A DNA stretch of 64,000 bases from Chromatiales bacterium (lineage in GTDB: Bacteria > Pseudomonadota > Gammaproteobacteria > Steroidobacterales > GCA-2729495). The stretch spans positions 1-64,000 of the forward strand of contig PBYE01000027.1 in assembly GCA_002729495.1 (NCBI GenBank), in the 5' to 3' direction. The position numbers and the translations under genes were made by a program. Under the pieces are notes generated by a model, which was not told where the DNA came from, searched no databases, and worked only from the letters and a program-made list of their open reading frames with translations. Below, one piece after another: positions 1 through 8,542 of the stretch (positions are counted from its first letter, which is position 1; the number at the start of each line of letters is the position of its first letter).

Positions 1-56
1 ATGGGCTCTGATTTGGTGGCTAGTTGCGCCATGGTTTTCCTCCGCAGCTTATTATT

Positions 57-989
57 CTAGCTCTGTTGACCTTGCCAGACGGCCGCTATCTCTCCTGCGC
101 CCGCAGACCAAACACCGTCGTGGCCGGTGATGTGTTCCAGTACTTGTTCGAATTTACCGATCCGGTGCGGCTGACCCAGCATCCAGGGGTGCACCGACAG
201 GGCCAGCATTCGGCCGCCCTGTTCGGCGGCTTCCTTATAAAGGAAGTCAAATGCGTCGATCATTTGCTCGGCATACTCGGTTTCCGAATGCAGGTTGTGA
301 TGCATGATGAAGCGGTCTTCCAGTTCGGTGGACAAGGGCATGGCAATAATCTCACCCGCGTCCGTGCGGAACGGGTAGGGCATGTCATCGTTGATCCAGT
401 CGCACATATATTTCACGCCATTTTTTGCCAGCAGTTCCGGTGTGTGCATGCTTTGCGATTTAGACGGACTGATCCAGCCTTCAACTGCCTGGCCGGTAAT
501 CTCGCGCAGGCCCTGCAAAGATTTTTTAACCAGTTTTGCTTCCTCGCCGGCATCCATCCCGCCGTAATGCGGTGTATCCATATCCCAGCCGTGGCAGATG
601 ATTTCGTCACCGCGTTCACGGAGTTTGTTCACCAGGTAGGGATAACGTTCGGCCAGCCGGGTATTGACCGCAAAGGTCGGGGAAATGCTGTACTTGTCGA
701 AGGCCTTGAGTAAACGGTATATGCCGACACGATTGCCGTACTCGCGCAGCGTGTAATGCCGCAGGTCCGGGTACGAAGTCGTCATGCCCGCGACCGGAGC
801 GAAGGGCTTGCCTTCCTGGTTCAGCGGGAAGTACTGCAGCGCTACGTTGATCCAGAGCGCGATACGCGCGTTGCCGGGCCACTCGACGGCCTTGCGGTCT
901 GCGAGCATAGACCAGTCGTAAAAGTCATGGTCCATGCCATAGCTGCGATGGGGGTAGTCGAAGTAACTGGGGTCCAGGGGCATTGTCAT
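57..989 (-). CDS. Polysaccharide deacetylase family protein (PuuE-like), copy 2
   Basis: 310-residue NodB-fold hydrolase resembling the PuuE/allantoinase-type branch rather than chitin deacetylases. Seen: an FAVNTRLAERYP strand, the HGWDMDTPHYG segment in place of the usual metal-binding H-x3-H motif, a GWISPSKSQS loop, and a late SVHPWMLGQPHR motif. I place the start at 989 (MTMPLDPSYFDYPH), because upstream codons read into the end of the preceding gene, which stops at 998. It is the third gene of a minus-strand trio with another deacetylase and a cysteine hydrolase, which suggests successive C-N bond hydrolysis on one small cyclic amide or ureide. The substrate is unknown. No signal peptide, so probably cytoplasmic. 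Confidence 0.82.
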   Translation of the reverse strand: MTMPLDPSYFDYPHRSYGMDHDFYDWSMLADRKAVEWPGNARIALWINVALQYFPLNQEGKPFAPVAGMTTSYPDLRHYTLREYGNRVGIYRLLKAFDKYSISPTFAVNTRLAERYPYLVNKLRERGDEIICHGWDMDTPHYGGMDAGEEAKLVKKSLQGLREITGQAVEGWISPSKSQSMHTPELLAKNGVKYMCDWINDDMPYPFRTDAGEIIAMPLSTELEDRFIMHHNLHSETEYAEQMIDAFDFLYKEAAEQGGRMLALSVHPWMLGQPHRIGKFEQVLEHITGHDGVWSAGAGEIAAVWQGQQS

Positions 990-997
990 TCTCTTGT

Positions 998-1909
998 TCA
1001 AGCGGCTTTGGCTTCGATGTCGGCGGCTGCGGCGTCGTAGTAGTTGTCGATGAAGTGCTGTGCAATCTCGCGGCCGGTGGTCACCCAGACGTCCGAATGG
1101 CCAGTGATGTATTCCAGCGCTTCCTCGAAGGCTTTCAGGCGATGCGGATGGCTGACCTGGTAGGCATGTAACGGCACACACATGACCGTGCCCGACTCCT
1201 TGCCTTCCTCGTACAGGCGATCGAAGTTGGCCCTGATCATTTCACCGTAACGGCGCGGTTCGATGCGATTTACGGCGTACACAATCGTGTCGTTCATCTC
1301 GAGCGAGTAGGGTACCGAGATAAACTTCTGGCCGCCGCGCACCTTGACCGGAGTCGGCTGGTCGTCGTGGAAAAGGTCGCAGGTGTAGATACCGCCGGCC
1401 TCGGCAAACAGGTCCATCGTAATTTCGGTATGCGTCAGCGCCGGCGCCAGGTAACCTGAACACTGCTGACCGGTGTGCTCCTTGATCGTGTTCATCGCAT
1501 CAATGATCATGGCGCGCTCCTGCGCCTCATCCATGCCGTAGGTGTAACGCGTGTTGTAAATGCCGTGGCTGAAAAACTCCCATTCGCGATCCTTGCAGAG
1601 CTCTATGATTTCCGGGTGATGTGCGCACAGCGCGGTTGACAACGAAATCGAGCCTCGTACTCCATACTTGTCGAGCATGCGCATCATGCGCATATGGCCG
1701 ACACGGTTGCCGTAGTCGCGCGTACCGTAGCCATTCAGGTCGGGGATCGGACGCGGCCAGGCCTTGCGGTGCGGGTTGACCGCCGGGTCGAGCTCGTAGA
1801 ACTCAATATTCGGCGCTACCCAGAATGCGACGCGCGCACCATTGGGCCATTCGATCTTCGGGCGATTGTCGTAGGGCCAGTAATCGAACAGGCCGGGATC
1901 TTCCTTCAT
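998..1909 (-). CDS. Polysaccharide deacetylase family protein (PuuE-like), copy 1
   Basis: 303 residues, clearly paralogous to the next gene downstream: both share the YGNRVG.YR/MRM block, a SHG-Y-GMD metal-site region, a GYLAPALT loop, the VPLHAYQVSHPHR motif, and a C-terminal EYITGH-DVW block. The start ATG at 1909 has a CGGAG ribosome binding site at good spacing. Tandem paralogues of this family often diverge in substrate (allantoin-type, peptidoglycan-type or polyketide-linked amides). The gap to the following gene is only 8 bp, so the two are surely cotranscribed. The family assignment is firm; the reaction is not. Confidence 0.83.
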   Translation of the reverse strand: MKEDPGLFDYWPYDNRPKIEWPNGARVAFWVAPNIEFYELDPAVNPHRKAWPRPIPDLNGYGTRDYGNRVGHMRMMRMLDKYGVRGSISLSTALCAHHPEIIELCKDREWEFFSHGIYNTRYTYGMDEAQERAMIIDAMNTIKEHTGQQCSGYLAPALTHTEITMDLFAEAGGIYTCDLFHDDQPTPVKVRGGQKFISVPYSLEMNDTIVYAVNRIEPRRYGEMIRANFDRLYEEGKESGTVMCVPLHAYQVSHPHRLKAFEEALEYITGHSDVWVTTGREIAQHFIDNYYDAAAADIEAKAA

Positions 1910-1933
1910 CTGTAAGCTCCGGAAAAAATCTTT

Positions 1934-2647
1934 TTAGAAGTCGCAGCTACGTGCTTCGCGTATGGGCGTGCAGCCCGGGTGGTTCTCGAACCAGTCCCTG
2001 ACTACCTGCACCGGTTCGACGTCGGCGTACTTCAACATGATGTCGCAGAGGTTGGCGAAATGCGGGATCTCGTGTTTGTCGGCTACGCATTCCTCGGGAA
2101 CGATGGTGCGGTAGCCCGTGGAGAGTGAAGCGACAACACTTGCGCGTATACAGCCCGATGTGCTGCCGCCCGTGAGGATCACGGTATCGACTTTGTGCCA
2201 GACCAGAAGCGAAGGTATCAGCGTGTCATGAAACACGCTGGCCATGCGCTTGTTGATAACCGCGTCATACTTGCGGTCGATCTCCAGGCGCGGGTCAAGT
2301 TCCGCGCGTTCGTCGCCAACCTTGATGTTCTGCAGTGAATCCGGGGTATTCGTGCGCGTGCCCCAGGCGCCGGCATCATCCGCGTTGTCCATGTACGCGA
2401 CGTAAGTCCAGATGACCGGCATATTCCTGGAACGGGCAAGCTTCGACAGTTCGTTGATGTACTGAATCTGCTTCGGATCGGTCTGGTAAGCGGTCTTGAA
2501 GCTATCGATATCGGTGTAAGCGCGCTGGCAATCGATATTAATAAGTGCGGCTTTTTCGCCGAAACCGAATTTTGCACGGTTGGGGTTGGCTTTAACCTCT
2601 TCCCAGTACTGGCGAGGGGTCAGGTCGGAGGTCTGCATCACGGGCAT
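1934..2647 (-). CDS. Isochorismatase-fold cysteine hydrolase
   Basis: 237-residue cysteine hydrolase of the isochorismatase / N-carbamoylsarcosine amidase superfamily. The Asp-Lys-Cys triad is visible: Asp in ALINIDCQRAY, Lys in DAVINKRMASVFHDT, and the nucleophile Cys in GGSTSGCIRASV, whose preceding residues form the usual cis-peptide region. Members hydrolyse carbamoyl or amide groups on small molecules. It is the first gene of the minus-strand trio, with AAGGAA before the ATG, and is divergent from the SDR gene at 2802. With two PuuE-like amidohydrolases next to it, a role in ureide, creatinine-like or pyrimidine breakdown is possible, but the substrate cannot be told from sequence. Confidence 0.86.
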   Translation of the reverse strand: MPVMQTSDLTPRQYWEEVKANPNRAKFGFGEKAALINIDCQRAYTDIDSFKTAYQTDPKQIQYINELSKLARSRNMPVIWTYVAYMDNADDAGAWGTRTNTPDSLQNIKVGDERAELDPRLEIDRKYDAVINKRMASVFHDTLIPSLLVWHKVDTVILTGGSTSGCIRASVVASLSTGYRTIVPEECVADKHEIPHFANLCDIMLKYADVEPVQVVRDWFENHPGCTPIREARSCDF

Positions 2648-2801
2648 GGTGGTTCCTTGTATTTTGCTGATCCTGCAGGGGGCGGGATTCTAACGGAGAT
2701 GGGTGGCAGAGGCGATAGAGAAGCTCCGGGCCGGGCCGCTATACGGAAGCCGGGAGCATGCCTGCTGGTCTGATCCCGTAGCTGCAGCGTATAAATAGCC
2801 T

Positions 2802-3623
2802 GTGAAGAGACTTCTTACCCCGCTTTTCGGTTTGCTGGCTGTGGTTGCACTACTGTCGGCCTGCGCCAGCGTTGACCAGCGAGCCTCGCCCGAGCCCATG
2901 AACCCGACGGTACTGATTACCGGTGCGAGCCGCGGTATCGGTTTTGAACTGGCGCGGCAGTATGCGGCCAGGGGTTGGGGCGTGATCGCGACCTGCCGCA
3001 CGCCTTCAGGGGCTTTGGGCCTGCAGGCGCTCGCTGCCGCGAACCCGAACGTGATCATCGAAGAGCTGGACGTTACCGATTTTTACGAGATGGAAAGACT
3101 GGCGGTGCGTTATGAAGGTGTTCCGATCGATGTACTCATTAATAATGCCGGCATCCTCGGCGGCAACGACCGGCAGAAGTTCGGCACCTTTGATTACAAA
3201 GCGTTCGATGAGGTGATGGCCGTGAACGTTAAAGGGCCGATACGCATGGTTGAGTTGTTCATCGATAACGTGGCGGTGAGCCGGCAGAAAAAGATTATGA
3301 ATATTTCCAGTTCTGTCGGTTCTGTCAAGATGGCCTTTCCGGGTCAGAATTTTTACAAGGCCAGCAAGTCGGCGCTCAACATGAGTATGAAAATTCTCTC
3401 GAAAGAACTGCGGGGAGCGAAAGAGCCTGGCCGTAAGGAAATTATCATCGGCCTGATACATCCGGGGGTGGTCAGGACCGATTTCGCGGGGCCTGTACCG
3501 ATACCGATGATAGAACCGGAAGAATCAGCGGCAGGTGTTATCAATGTTATCGAGACTTATTATACGGGGCGCCGCCAGTCCGGCGACTTCATGAGTTACA
3601 CAGGCAGCAAACTGCCCTGGTAG
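2802..3623 (+). CDS. Short-chain dehydrogenase/reductase with lipoprotein-type signal
   Basis: 273 residues from a GTG start. Residues 1-22 form a textbook lipoprotein signal (MKRLLTPLFGLLAVVALLSA then Cys, lipobox LSAC). A classical SDR follows directly: TGASRGIG cofactor loop, NNAG, catalytic Ser in ISSSVGS, and YKASK. An internal ATG at 2898 (MNPTVLITGAS) would give a normal cytoplasmic SDR, so the export signal depends on the upstream GTG being used. The hydrophobic stretch is too regular to be chance reading-through, so I favour the longer form. An NAD(P)-dependent enzyme outside the cytoplasm would be unusual, because the cofactor is scarce there. It stands alone, divergent from the hydrolase gene. 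Substrate unknown. Confidence 0.8.
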   Translation: MKRLLTPLFGLLAVVALLSACASVDQRASPEPMNPTVLITGASRGIGFELARQYAARGWGVIATCRTPSGALGLQALAAANPNVIIEELDVTDFYEMERLAVRYEGVPIDVLINNAGILGGNDRQKFGTFDYKAFDEVMAVNVKGPIRMVELFIDNVAVSRQKKIMNISSSVGSVKMAFPGQNFYKASKSALNMSMKILSKELRGAKEPGRKEIIIGLIHPGVVRTDFAGPVPIPMIEPEESAAGVINVIETYYTGRRQSGDFMSYTGSKLPW

Positions 3624-3686
3624 GGGGCAGTGAGAACTGAATTCTTAATGCCGGATCGTGCCGGCTGAGGGTTTCTCAACAGGTTG

Positions 3687-4487
3687 CTAGGACTCGCTGA
3701 AGGGCCGGATCAACATCCTGTCGATACGCAGTTCGCTCGCGGACTGAAATTCCGGCAGGCCGATTGTCATCGAATCATGTCCGCCCGCGGGGCTTGCCAC
3801 ATAGGTGCCGAACAACCGATCCCAGAACGAAAAGTTGAAACCAAAGTTGCTGTCAGTTTCAGTCTTTATTATGGAATGGTGCACGCGGTGCATGTCGGGT
3901 GTCACGATGATGAGCCGGATCGCGCGGTCCAGGCCCGCCGGGATTTTCAGGTTGGCGTGGTTAAAGAGCGACGTAATATTCAGCACCGCCTCGAACAACA
4001 GCACGGCTGCGGCGGGAGCGCCAATGACGGTAATCACCGCCATCTTGATCAGCAGCGACAGCACAATTTCGATCGGGTGGAAACGCGCGCCGGTGCTTAC
4101 ATCGATATCCAGATCAGTGTGATGCATCCGGTGGATGCGCCACAGGGCCGGCATGCGGTGGAAGGCCCAGTGTTGTGCGTAGATACTGAAATCGAGCACG
4201 AAGAATGCAATCATAATCGCTGCCCATTCGGGCACAGCAACCAGGTTCAGCAAGCCCGCTCCGGACTGTTCCACCTGCAGCGCAAAACCGACGGCGGCCG
4301 TTGGGAACAGCAGGCGCACAATCAGCGTATTAAAAAGCGTCAGCATAAAATTACCAGGCCAGCGCGTAAGCCGGTCGAAATGCCGTTCTCGCCTTGGGAG
4401 CAGGGCTTCAAGCAGAGCCATGAGCAGTAGCACGGCAATAAAGCTGCCGAGCCGTAACAGGGGTTCGTAGCCGAGCAGGGTTTTCAT
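3687..4487 (-). CDS. Sterol desaturase / fatty acid hydroxylase family membrane protein
   Basis: 266-residue di-iron membrane oxygenase of the sterol desaturase/fatty acid hydroxylase superfamily. The histidine clusters expected for the di-iron site are present in order: HWAFHR, HRMHHTD, FNHANL and HRVHHS. Several hydrophobic segments (around residues 11-28, 45-65, 85-105 and 135-160) place it in the inner membrane. The start at 4487 (MKTLLGYEPLLRLG) gives the usual family length; the frame stays open far upstream, but that part is unlike the family. It converges with the SDR gene and is divergent from the FG-GAP gene. Likely hydroxylates or desaturates a lipid, but the substrate is undetermined. 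Confidence 0.88.
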   Translation of the reverse strand: MKTLLGYEPLLRLGSFIAVLLLMALLEALLPRRERHFDRLTRWPGNFMLTLFNTLIVRLLFPTAAVGFALQVEQSGAGLLNLVAVPEWAAIMIAFFVLDFSIYAQHWAFHRMPALWRIHRMHHTDLDIDVSTGARFHPIEIVLSLLIKMAVITVIGAPAAAVLLFEAVLNITSLFNHANLKIPAGLDRAIRLIIVTPDMHRVHHSIIKTETDSNFGFNFSFWDRLFGTYVASPAGGHDSMTIGLPEFQSASELRIDRMLIRPFSES

Positions 4488-4594
4488 CCGGTTCGTGGGA
4501 GGCTTTGCGGGAGATTCTATAATAAAGTGTTTTTGCAGCCACGGTGCATGGCGCGGGTATAGAATGGTTATATGGACAAACGGGCCTGAAAGCC

Positions 4595-6469
4595 ATGAAC
4601 GAAAAACCCTTGATAGAATCACAGCAAGCCCGCCTCGTCGGCCTCCTTTTGCTTGCATCCGGACTGCTGGTGAACAGCATGTCATTGGGGTGGCTGCTGG
4701 CGGCGGACAAAACCATTGCTTCGGACGTGCTGAGGCTCGCGATTCTGGTGTGCCAGGCCGTGACGATCTGTGTCGGCCTGGCGCTGCTGCTCCGGCCTGC
4801 GTTGATGACCGCGTTGGCGAGCCTGACGGGGCTGTTTGTCGCGCTGGGCGGCGTCGGTACCGCGGTCGGCCTGATCGGCATGTTGGGCATGTGGCTTTTA
4901 CCGCCCGTCGATTTTCGTTATTCAACCTATCCTGAGTTCTCTTGTTCTTCCGGCGACGATTTCTGCAACACAGCCGGGGAAGCCGGCCTGATGGGTGTGA
5001 CGCGCTATGGCAAGGGCGCTGCCTTTGCCGATATCGACGGCGACGGCTGGGTAGATATTTTTGCCGCCGATGCGGAACCCCGCCTTCACGACGATTGGGG
5101 TCTGTCGGCTTTTTACCTGAACAACGGCGACGGCACCTTTCGCTCCGCCGATCTCGGGGTAAGCGAAGAAGATCTGGATGCAAACTGGACCGGCAGTTTT
5201 GCCGATTTGGATAATGACGGCGATCAGGATTTGTTGTTGGTTAGTGGTGGTTACGCGGGGACGGGCCGCATTTCTTTGTACGAAAACCGTATACCGGAAG
5301 GCGAGGGGCTGGTTTCAATTACCGAAGCCGCAGGACTCGAAGCTGAGAACCCGCGCCGCTTCAGCTGGTGGGGTGTGTCCTGGGGCGACTATGACAATGA
5401 CAGTTATCTCGACTTTACCGTGTCACGTTTGTATGCACCTGCGCTGTTGTTTCATAACAATGGCGATCGCACGTTTACAAATGTCACCGAGCACATGGGC
5501 ATAGAAACACCCATCCCGCGTAAACGTGACGGTAAGAATATCGTCTGGTTGGATTATGATGAAGACGGCGACCTCGACCTCTATTACGCGGGCATCGAAG
5601 CCCACATGTTTTTTGAGAACCTCGAGGGAAAGTTCTTCCTTGACGTCACCGGGAAAGTATTTGCGGGCCTGATCCCCGAAAATGTTTACTACAACGAGGG
5701 TGCACCTGTCGTGTTTGCTGCCGCCGCGGCTGACTTCAACCAGGACGGCTTTGAGGATCTTTACCTCGGTCGGCAGGTCGAGCAGGACCTCGTGTTGTTT
5801 AACGACGGTGAAGGAAATTTCACGGCCGGCGGCCGCAATGTCGGGCTGGACGTAAAAATACTGGCCAAAAACGCGCGTGAAGATATAGAGAACACAATGG
5901 GGCTGGGTGTGGGCGACCTGTTCGACGACGGCTGGCCCGATGTCATCGTGGGTTCGGGCGACCCGGTGCGGGCCGACATGGACGTGGTTTTCTGTAATCG
6001 CGGCGGGGAATTCAAGCGCTGTACCGGGGCGCTGCGGGACAACGGCAATGGTCCGTTCCGTACCCGCACGCACGGCATCATTTTTGCAGACATCGATCAG
6101 AACGGCACGACAGACGTGTATCAGAATCTCGGCGGCCACGCGCCGTGGGATCAGAAAAGCGGTATCGACTCCCGCGAAAAGCCTGCACTTTTTATTCGCA
6201 ACGCTGTGAATGATTACAACACGGCGACTTTGTTGCTCGAAGGCACAAAGAGTAACCGGGATGCGATCGGTGCAAGGATCAAAGTCCTGGGTGAAGAAAC
6301 GCATTACTACACCGTGCGTTCGACGCAGGCGTTTCAGAGTCAGAATGACAAAGTGCTGGTCGTGAGTCTGGGTGATTTGGATCAGGCAGGTGTGGAAGTA
6401 ACCTGGCCGAGCGGCACAAGCAGCAAATTCGAGATCGAGGCCGGCGCCAGGATGACAGTCAGCGAGTGA
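4595..6469 (+). CDS. Membrane-anchored FG-GAP (VCBS) repeat protein with C-terminal ASPIC/UnbV domain
   Basis: 624 residues. The N-terminus has three or four hydrophobic segments (about residues 10-95), followed by an extracytoplasmic beta-propeller-like region with repeated Ca-binding loops such as FADIDGDGWVDIF, FADLDNDGDQDLL, WLDYDEDGDLDLYY, DFNQDGFEDLY and FADIDQNGTTDVY. The last 80 residues form the ASPIC/UnbV domain (GARIKV, VEVTWPSG). This is the CRTAC-like architecture found on bacterial cell surfaces; the function is not biochemically defined, with calcium-dependent adhesion or binding being inferred. The start at 4595 (MNEKPLIES) is chosen over an ATG 51 bp upstream because it gives a compact cytoplasmic head. 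A hairpin follows at 6496-6521. Confidence 0.85.
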   Translation: MNEKPLIESQQARLVGLLLLASGLLVNSMSLGWLLAADKTIASDVLRLAILVCQAVTICVGLALLLRPALMTALASLTGLFVALGGVGTAVGLIGMLGMWLLPPVDFRYSTYPEFSCSSGDDFCNTAGEAGLMGVTRYGKGAAFADIDGDGWVDIFAADAEPRLHDDWGLSAFYLNNGDGTFRSADLGVSEEDLDANWTGSFADLDNDGDQDLLLVSGGYAGTGRISLYENRIPEGEGLVSITEAAGLEAENPRRFSWWGVSWGDYDNDSYLDFTVSRLYAPALLFHNNGDRTFTNVTEHMGIETPIPRKRDGKNIVWLDYDEDGDLDLYYAGIEAHMFFENLEGKFFLDVTGKVFAGLIPENVYYNEGAPVVFAAAAADFNQDGFEDLYLGRQVEQDLVLFNDGEGNFTAGGRNVGLDVKILAKNAREDIENTMGLGVGDLFDDGWPDVIVGSGDPVRADMDVVFCNRGGEFKRCTGALRDNGNGPFRTRTHGIIFADIDQNGTTDVYQNLGGHAPWDQKSGIDSREKPALFIRNAVNDYNTATLLLEGTKSNRDAIGARIKVLGEETHYYTVRSTQAFQSQNDKVLVVSLGDLDQAGVEVTWPSGTSSKFEIEAGARMTVSE

Positions 6470-6495
6470 ATCTTCCAGGGGTGATGCGGCCACGT

Positions 6496-6521
6496 GACTT
6501 GTATAGTTCTTAATACAAGTC
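6496..6521. terminator. Hairpin between FG-GAP gene and truncated cupin gene
   Basis: Perfect 9-bp stem GACTTGTAT/ATACAAGTC with an 8-nt loop, 27 bp after the FG-GAP stop. No long T-run follows directly on the plus strand, so it may be a weak or factor-assisted terminator. Confidence 0.5.
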
Positions 6522-6628
6522 TAACCGCTGCCTTTTAACTTAAACGGTTTGCTACCCGCTGACTTCGTACCAAACCCTTAGAATCCTTGCAGGCCGGGGC
6601 TTCCAGCGGCTATTTGGCCCTGAATACG

Positions 6629-6964
6629 CTACAAATAGGCACCAATGTACCCCGTCAGCAAACGCGACTGCATGTAGTTGGGCCGCATGCAGTCCATCCC
6701 GGGCCGCAGGTCATCCATGAGTTCGGGGTAGTGAGTCGGGATCGAAGCTGCGTGGAGATAGGGCAGTTTTACAGTTCCACTATCGGCGGTGGCCAGGTCT
6801 ATGTACTCGGCAATCGTTAATGATCGACCGTTGTGGACGATCTGCGTGCCACTGATCATGGCGGCTTTGTGCCCGACTTTCTTTTTCAGGTAGTCGAAGG
6901 ACCAACGCGAGAAAGCGGGCCAGGCATCAGCAACGGGAATTATTGTGGGTTTGGGGAAAGACAT
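6629..6964 (-). pseudogene. Truncated cupin-8 (JmjC-like) protein, N-terminal part only
   Basis: 111 codons resembling the first third of cupin_8/JmjC-type dioxygenases: WPAFSRWSFDYLKKKVGHK, then LTIAEYIDLA and LHAASIPTHYPELMDDL match the usual N-terminal helical lead-in. The family needs about 280-350 residues and an HxD...H iron site, all missing here. The frame stops at 6629, and nothing downstream on this strand continues the domain before the FG-GAP gene. I read it as a deletion remnant, though a short expressed protein cannot be excluded. The gap to the upstream membrane protein gene is 7 bp. No clear ribosome binding site precedes the ATG at 6964. Confidence 0.6.
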
Positions 6965-6971
6965 GGCGGGT

Positions 6972-7310
6972 TCAAAAGTCAACCAGCCAGTAAAACCAGA
7001 TGGACTGGATCACTGTGTTGATGATAACTCCCGCACCGGTGTAACTTACCGACCGCGATGCGGGAAAGCCTGCGTACTTCCATAACATTAAGAACATTAT
7101 AACTAGATGTACGGCAGCGGATAACCAGCCTCTGAGCGATGCGGATTCTATGATAGTGGTTGGGAACGCGACTGCGGCGGAGGCGATAAGAGGAATAATC
7201 AGGGCAACGGGAAGGCGTGCCAGATCCAGTTCCCCGATTCTCTGCTCAACGCTGCGGATCAGCAGAAACATCAGGATAAACGAAAACACGCCAATGGCTA
7301 TTCCGGCCAT
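6972..7310 (-). CDS. Small hypothetical membrane protein (4 TM)
   Basis: 112 residues with about four hydrophobic segments (residues 5-18, 30-48, 58-74 and 90-108) and few charged residues, so an integral inner-membrane protein. The start at 7310 (MAGIAIGVFSF) follows a GGGGGCG purine-rich stretch; the frame is open further upstream but without membrane-protein character. It is not recognised as any characterised family. Its only close neighbour is the truncated cupin gene just downstream. Confidence 0.55.
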   Translation of the reverse strand: MAGIAIGVFSFILMFLLIRSVEQRIGELDLARLPVALIIPLIASAAVAFPTTIIESASLRGWLSAAVHLVIMFLMLWKYAGFPASRSVSYTGAGVIINTVIQSIWFYWLVDF

Positions 7311-7528
7311 GTTGCGCCCCCGAGCTTCCGGCCTGAGCGGGGGATTGTAGCGCCGGGTGCCCGGGATGCTTGCTGCGTTGCAATGGCGTGTGCGGCAAGA
7401 GTGGGCGGGCATAGCCTTGCAAATACAAATGCCTGCCAATACACATTTGGCTATGTACAGACCGTGCCGCAAAGCCCCTATAATTTGCCGCGGTTGCGAA
7501 TATTACATTTTATTGGGGAGCGAACAGC

Positions 7529-8542
7529 ATGAGAATTCACGTCATTATCGAGCCCAAAGCGTCACCCGACATGTTTGGAGAACTGGGTGCACTTGCCGAG
7601 AGCTACGGGTTGGAGGCTGTCTGGACCGCCAATCATGACTCGGCGCGGGATCCGTTTATTTGTTTTACCGGGCTCGCGCGCGCCACGAAACATATTCGGC
7701 TGGGGCCGGTTGCGATCAGCCCGTTCGAGTATCACCCGTTGAAGATGGCTAACCTGCTGTTCGCGTTAAATGAATTGTCGCACGGCAGAACCAACATCGT
7801 GGTCGGAGGTGGCGGCGGCACGCTCGATGCGATGGGTAAGCTGCCGGTTCGCAATATGCTCAAGGGGGTGCGCGAGTGTATCGAGATACTGAAGGGTGTT
7901 TCGCCCGACGAGTTGCTGAAATATGACGGGGAAATCTTCCAGTTAAAACGCTACCAGCCCGTGTGGGCGACGGATGAGCCGCCACTCATATACGTGGCGG
8001 CAAGCCGTTCGAAAATGCTCGAACTGGCCACAGAACTCGCGGACGGGTTAATGATGAGTGACGTGACATTGCCGCTTGCCGATGAATCGATTAAGACCGT
8101 GCACGAGGGCCTCGCAAAATACGGCCGCTCGCGCGAAGGTTTCCATATAAATAATTTGTATGCTTGGCATGTAAAGAAGGACAAGGCTGAAGCAATCGAT
8201 GAAGCAAAAAGAAAAATATGGGTTCGGGGCATACTGGGTCGCTGGTATGTGGAGCCTTTCCTGAGCCCGCAGGATTGTGACCTGGTCGTTTCGAAGTGGG
8301 GCGCTTTTGCGCGGTCTTATTTCGCGAACAGTCCGGTCGTCGAGGGTATATCTGATGAGATCATGGATGCGCTCGTCGACAATATTACGCTGACCGGGGA
8401 CTACAACGACGTCGACAAGCACATAGCGGAGCTGAAAAAATTTGAAGCCGCCGGGTTTACTGAATTCGGCTTACGGCTTTACGAGAATCCGGCGGAATCG
8501 ATCAAGCTGATCGGCGAGGCGGTGGTGCCGGCGTTTCATTGA
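7529..8542 (+). CDS. LLM-class flavin-dependent oxidoreductase (luciferase-like)
   Basis: 337-residue TIM-barrel enzyme of the luciferase-like monooxygenase class, using FMN or F420. Seen: N-terminal MRIHVIIEPKASPDMFGELG, the SYGLEAVWTANHD segment, LGPVAISPFEYHPLKMA, an RTNIVVGGGGGTLDAMGKLP phosphate-binding region, and a C-terminal FGLRLYENP block. The start ATG is preceded by GGGGAGCG. It stands alone between the membrane protein and the tRNA-Arg-bounded segment. F420-dependent methylenetetrahydromethanopterin reductase-like members look similar; nothing here decides the cofactor or substrate. Confidence 0.85.
   Translation: MRIHVIIEPKASPDMFGELGALAESYGLEAVWTANHDSARDPFICFTGLARATKHIRLGPVAISPFEYHPLKMANLLFALNELSHGRTNIVVGGGGGTLDAMGKLPVRNMLKGVRECIEILKGVSPDELLKYDGEIFQLKRYQPVWATDEPPLIYVAASRSKMLELATELADGLMMSDVTLPLADESIKTVHEGLAKYGRSREGFHINNLYAWHVKKDKAEAIDEAKRKIWVRGILGRWYVEPFLSPQDCDLVVSKWGAFARSYFANSPVVEGISDEIMDALVDNITLTGDYNDVDKHIAELKKFEAAGFTEFGLRLYENPAESIKLIGEAVVPAFH

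Noticed and set aside
24..713. Long plus-strand open frame opposite the first deacetylase
   Set aside because: Composition follows the codon pattern of the real minus-strand gene; no domain or start signal.
3687..5183. Extended N-terminus of the sterol-desaturase-type protein up to 5183
   Set aside because: The extra 230 residues are Arg/Pro/Ser-rich antisense of the FG-GAP gene; the family begins at 4487.
5423..6493. 356-codon minus-strand open frame opposite the FG-GAP gene
   Set aside because: The plus-strand frame carries clear repeated Ca-binding motifs; the minus-strand translation is a shadow.
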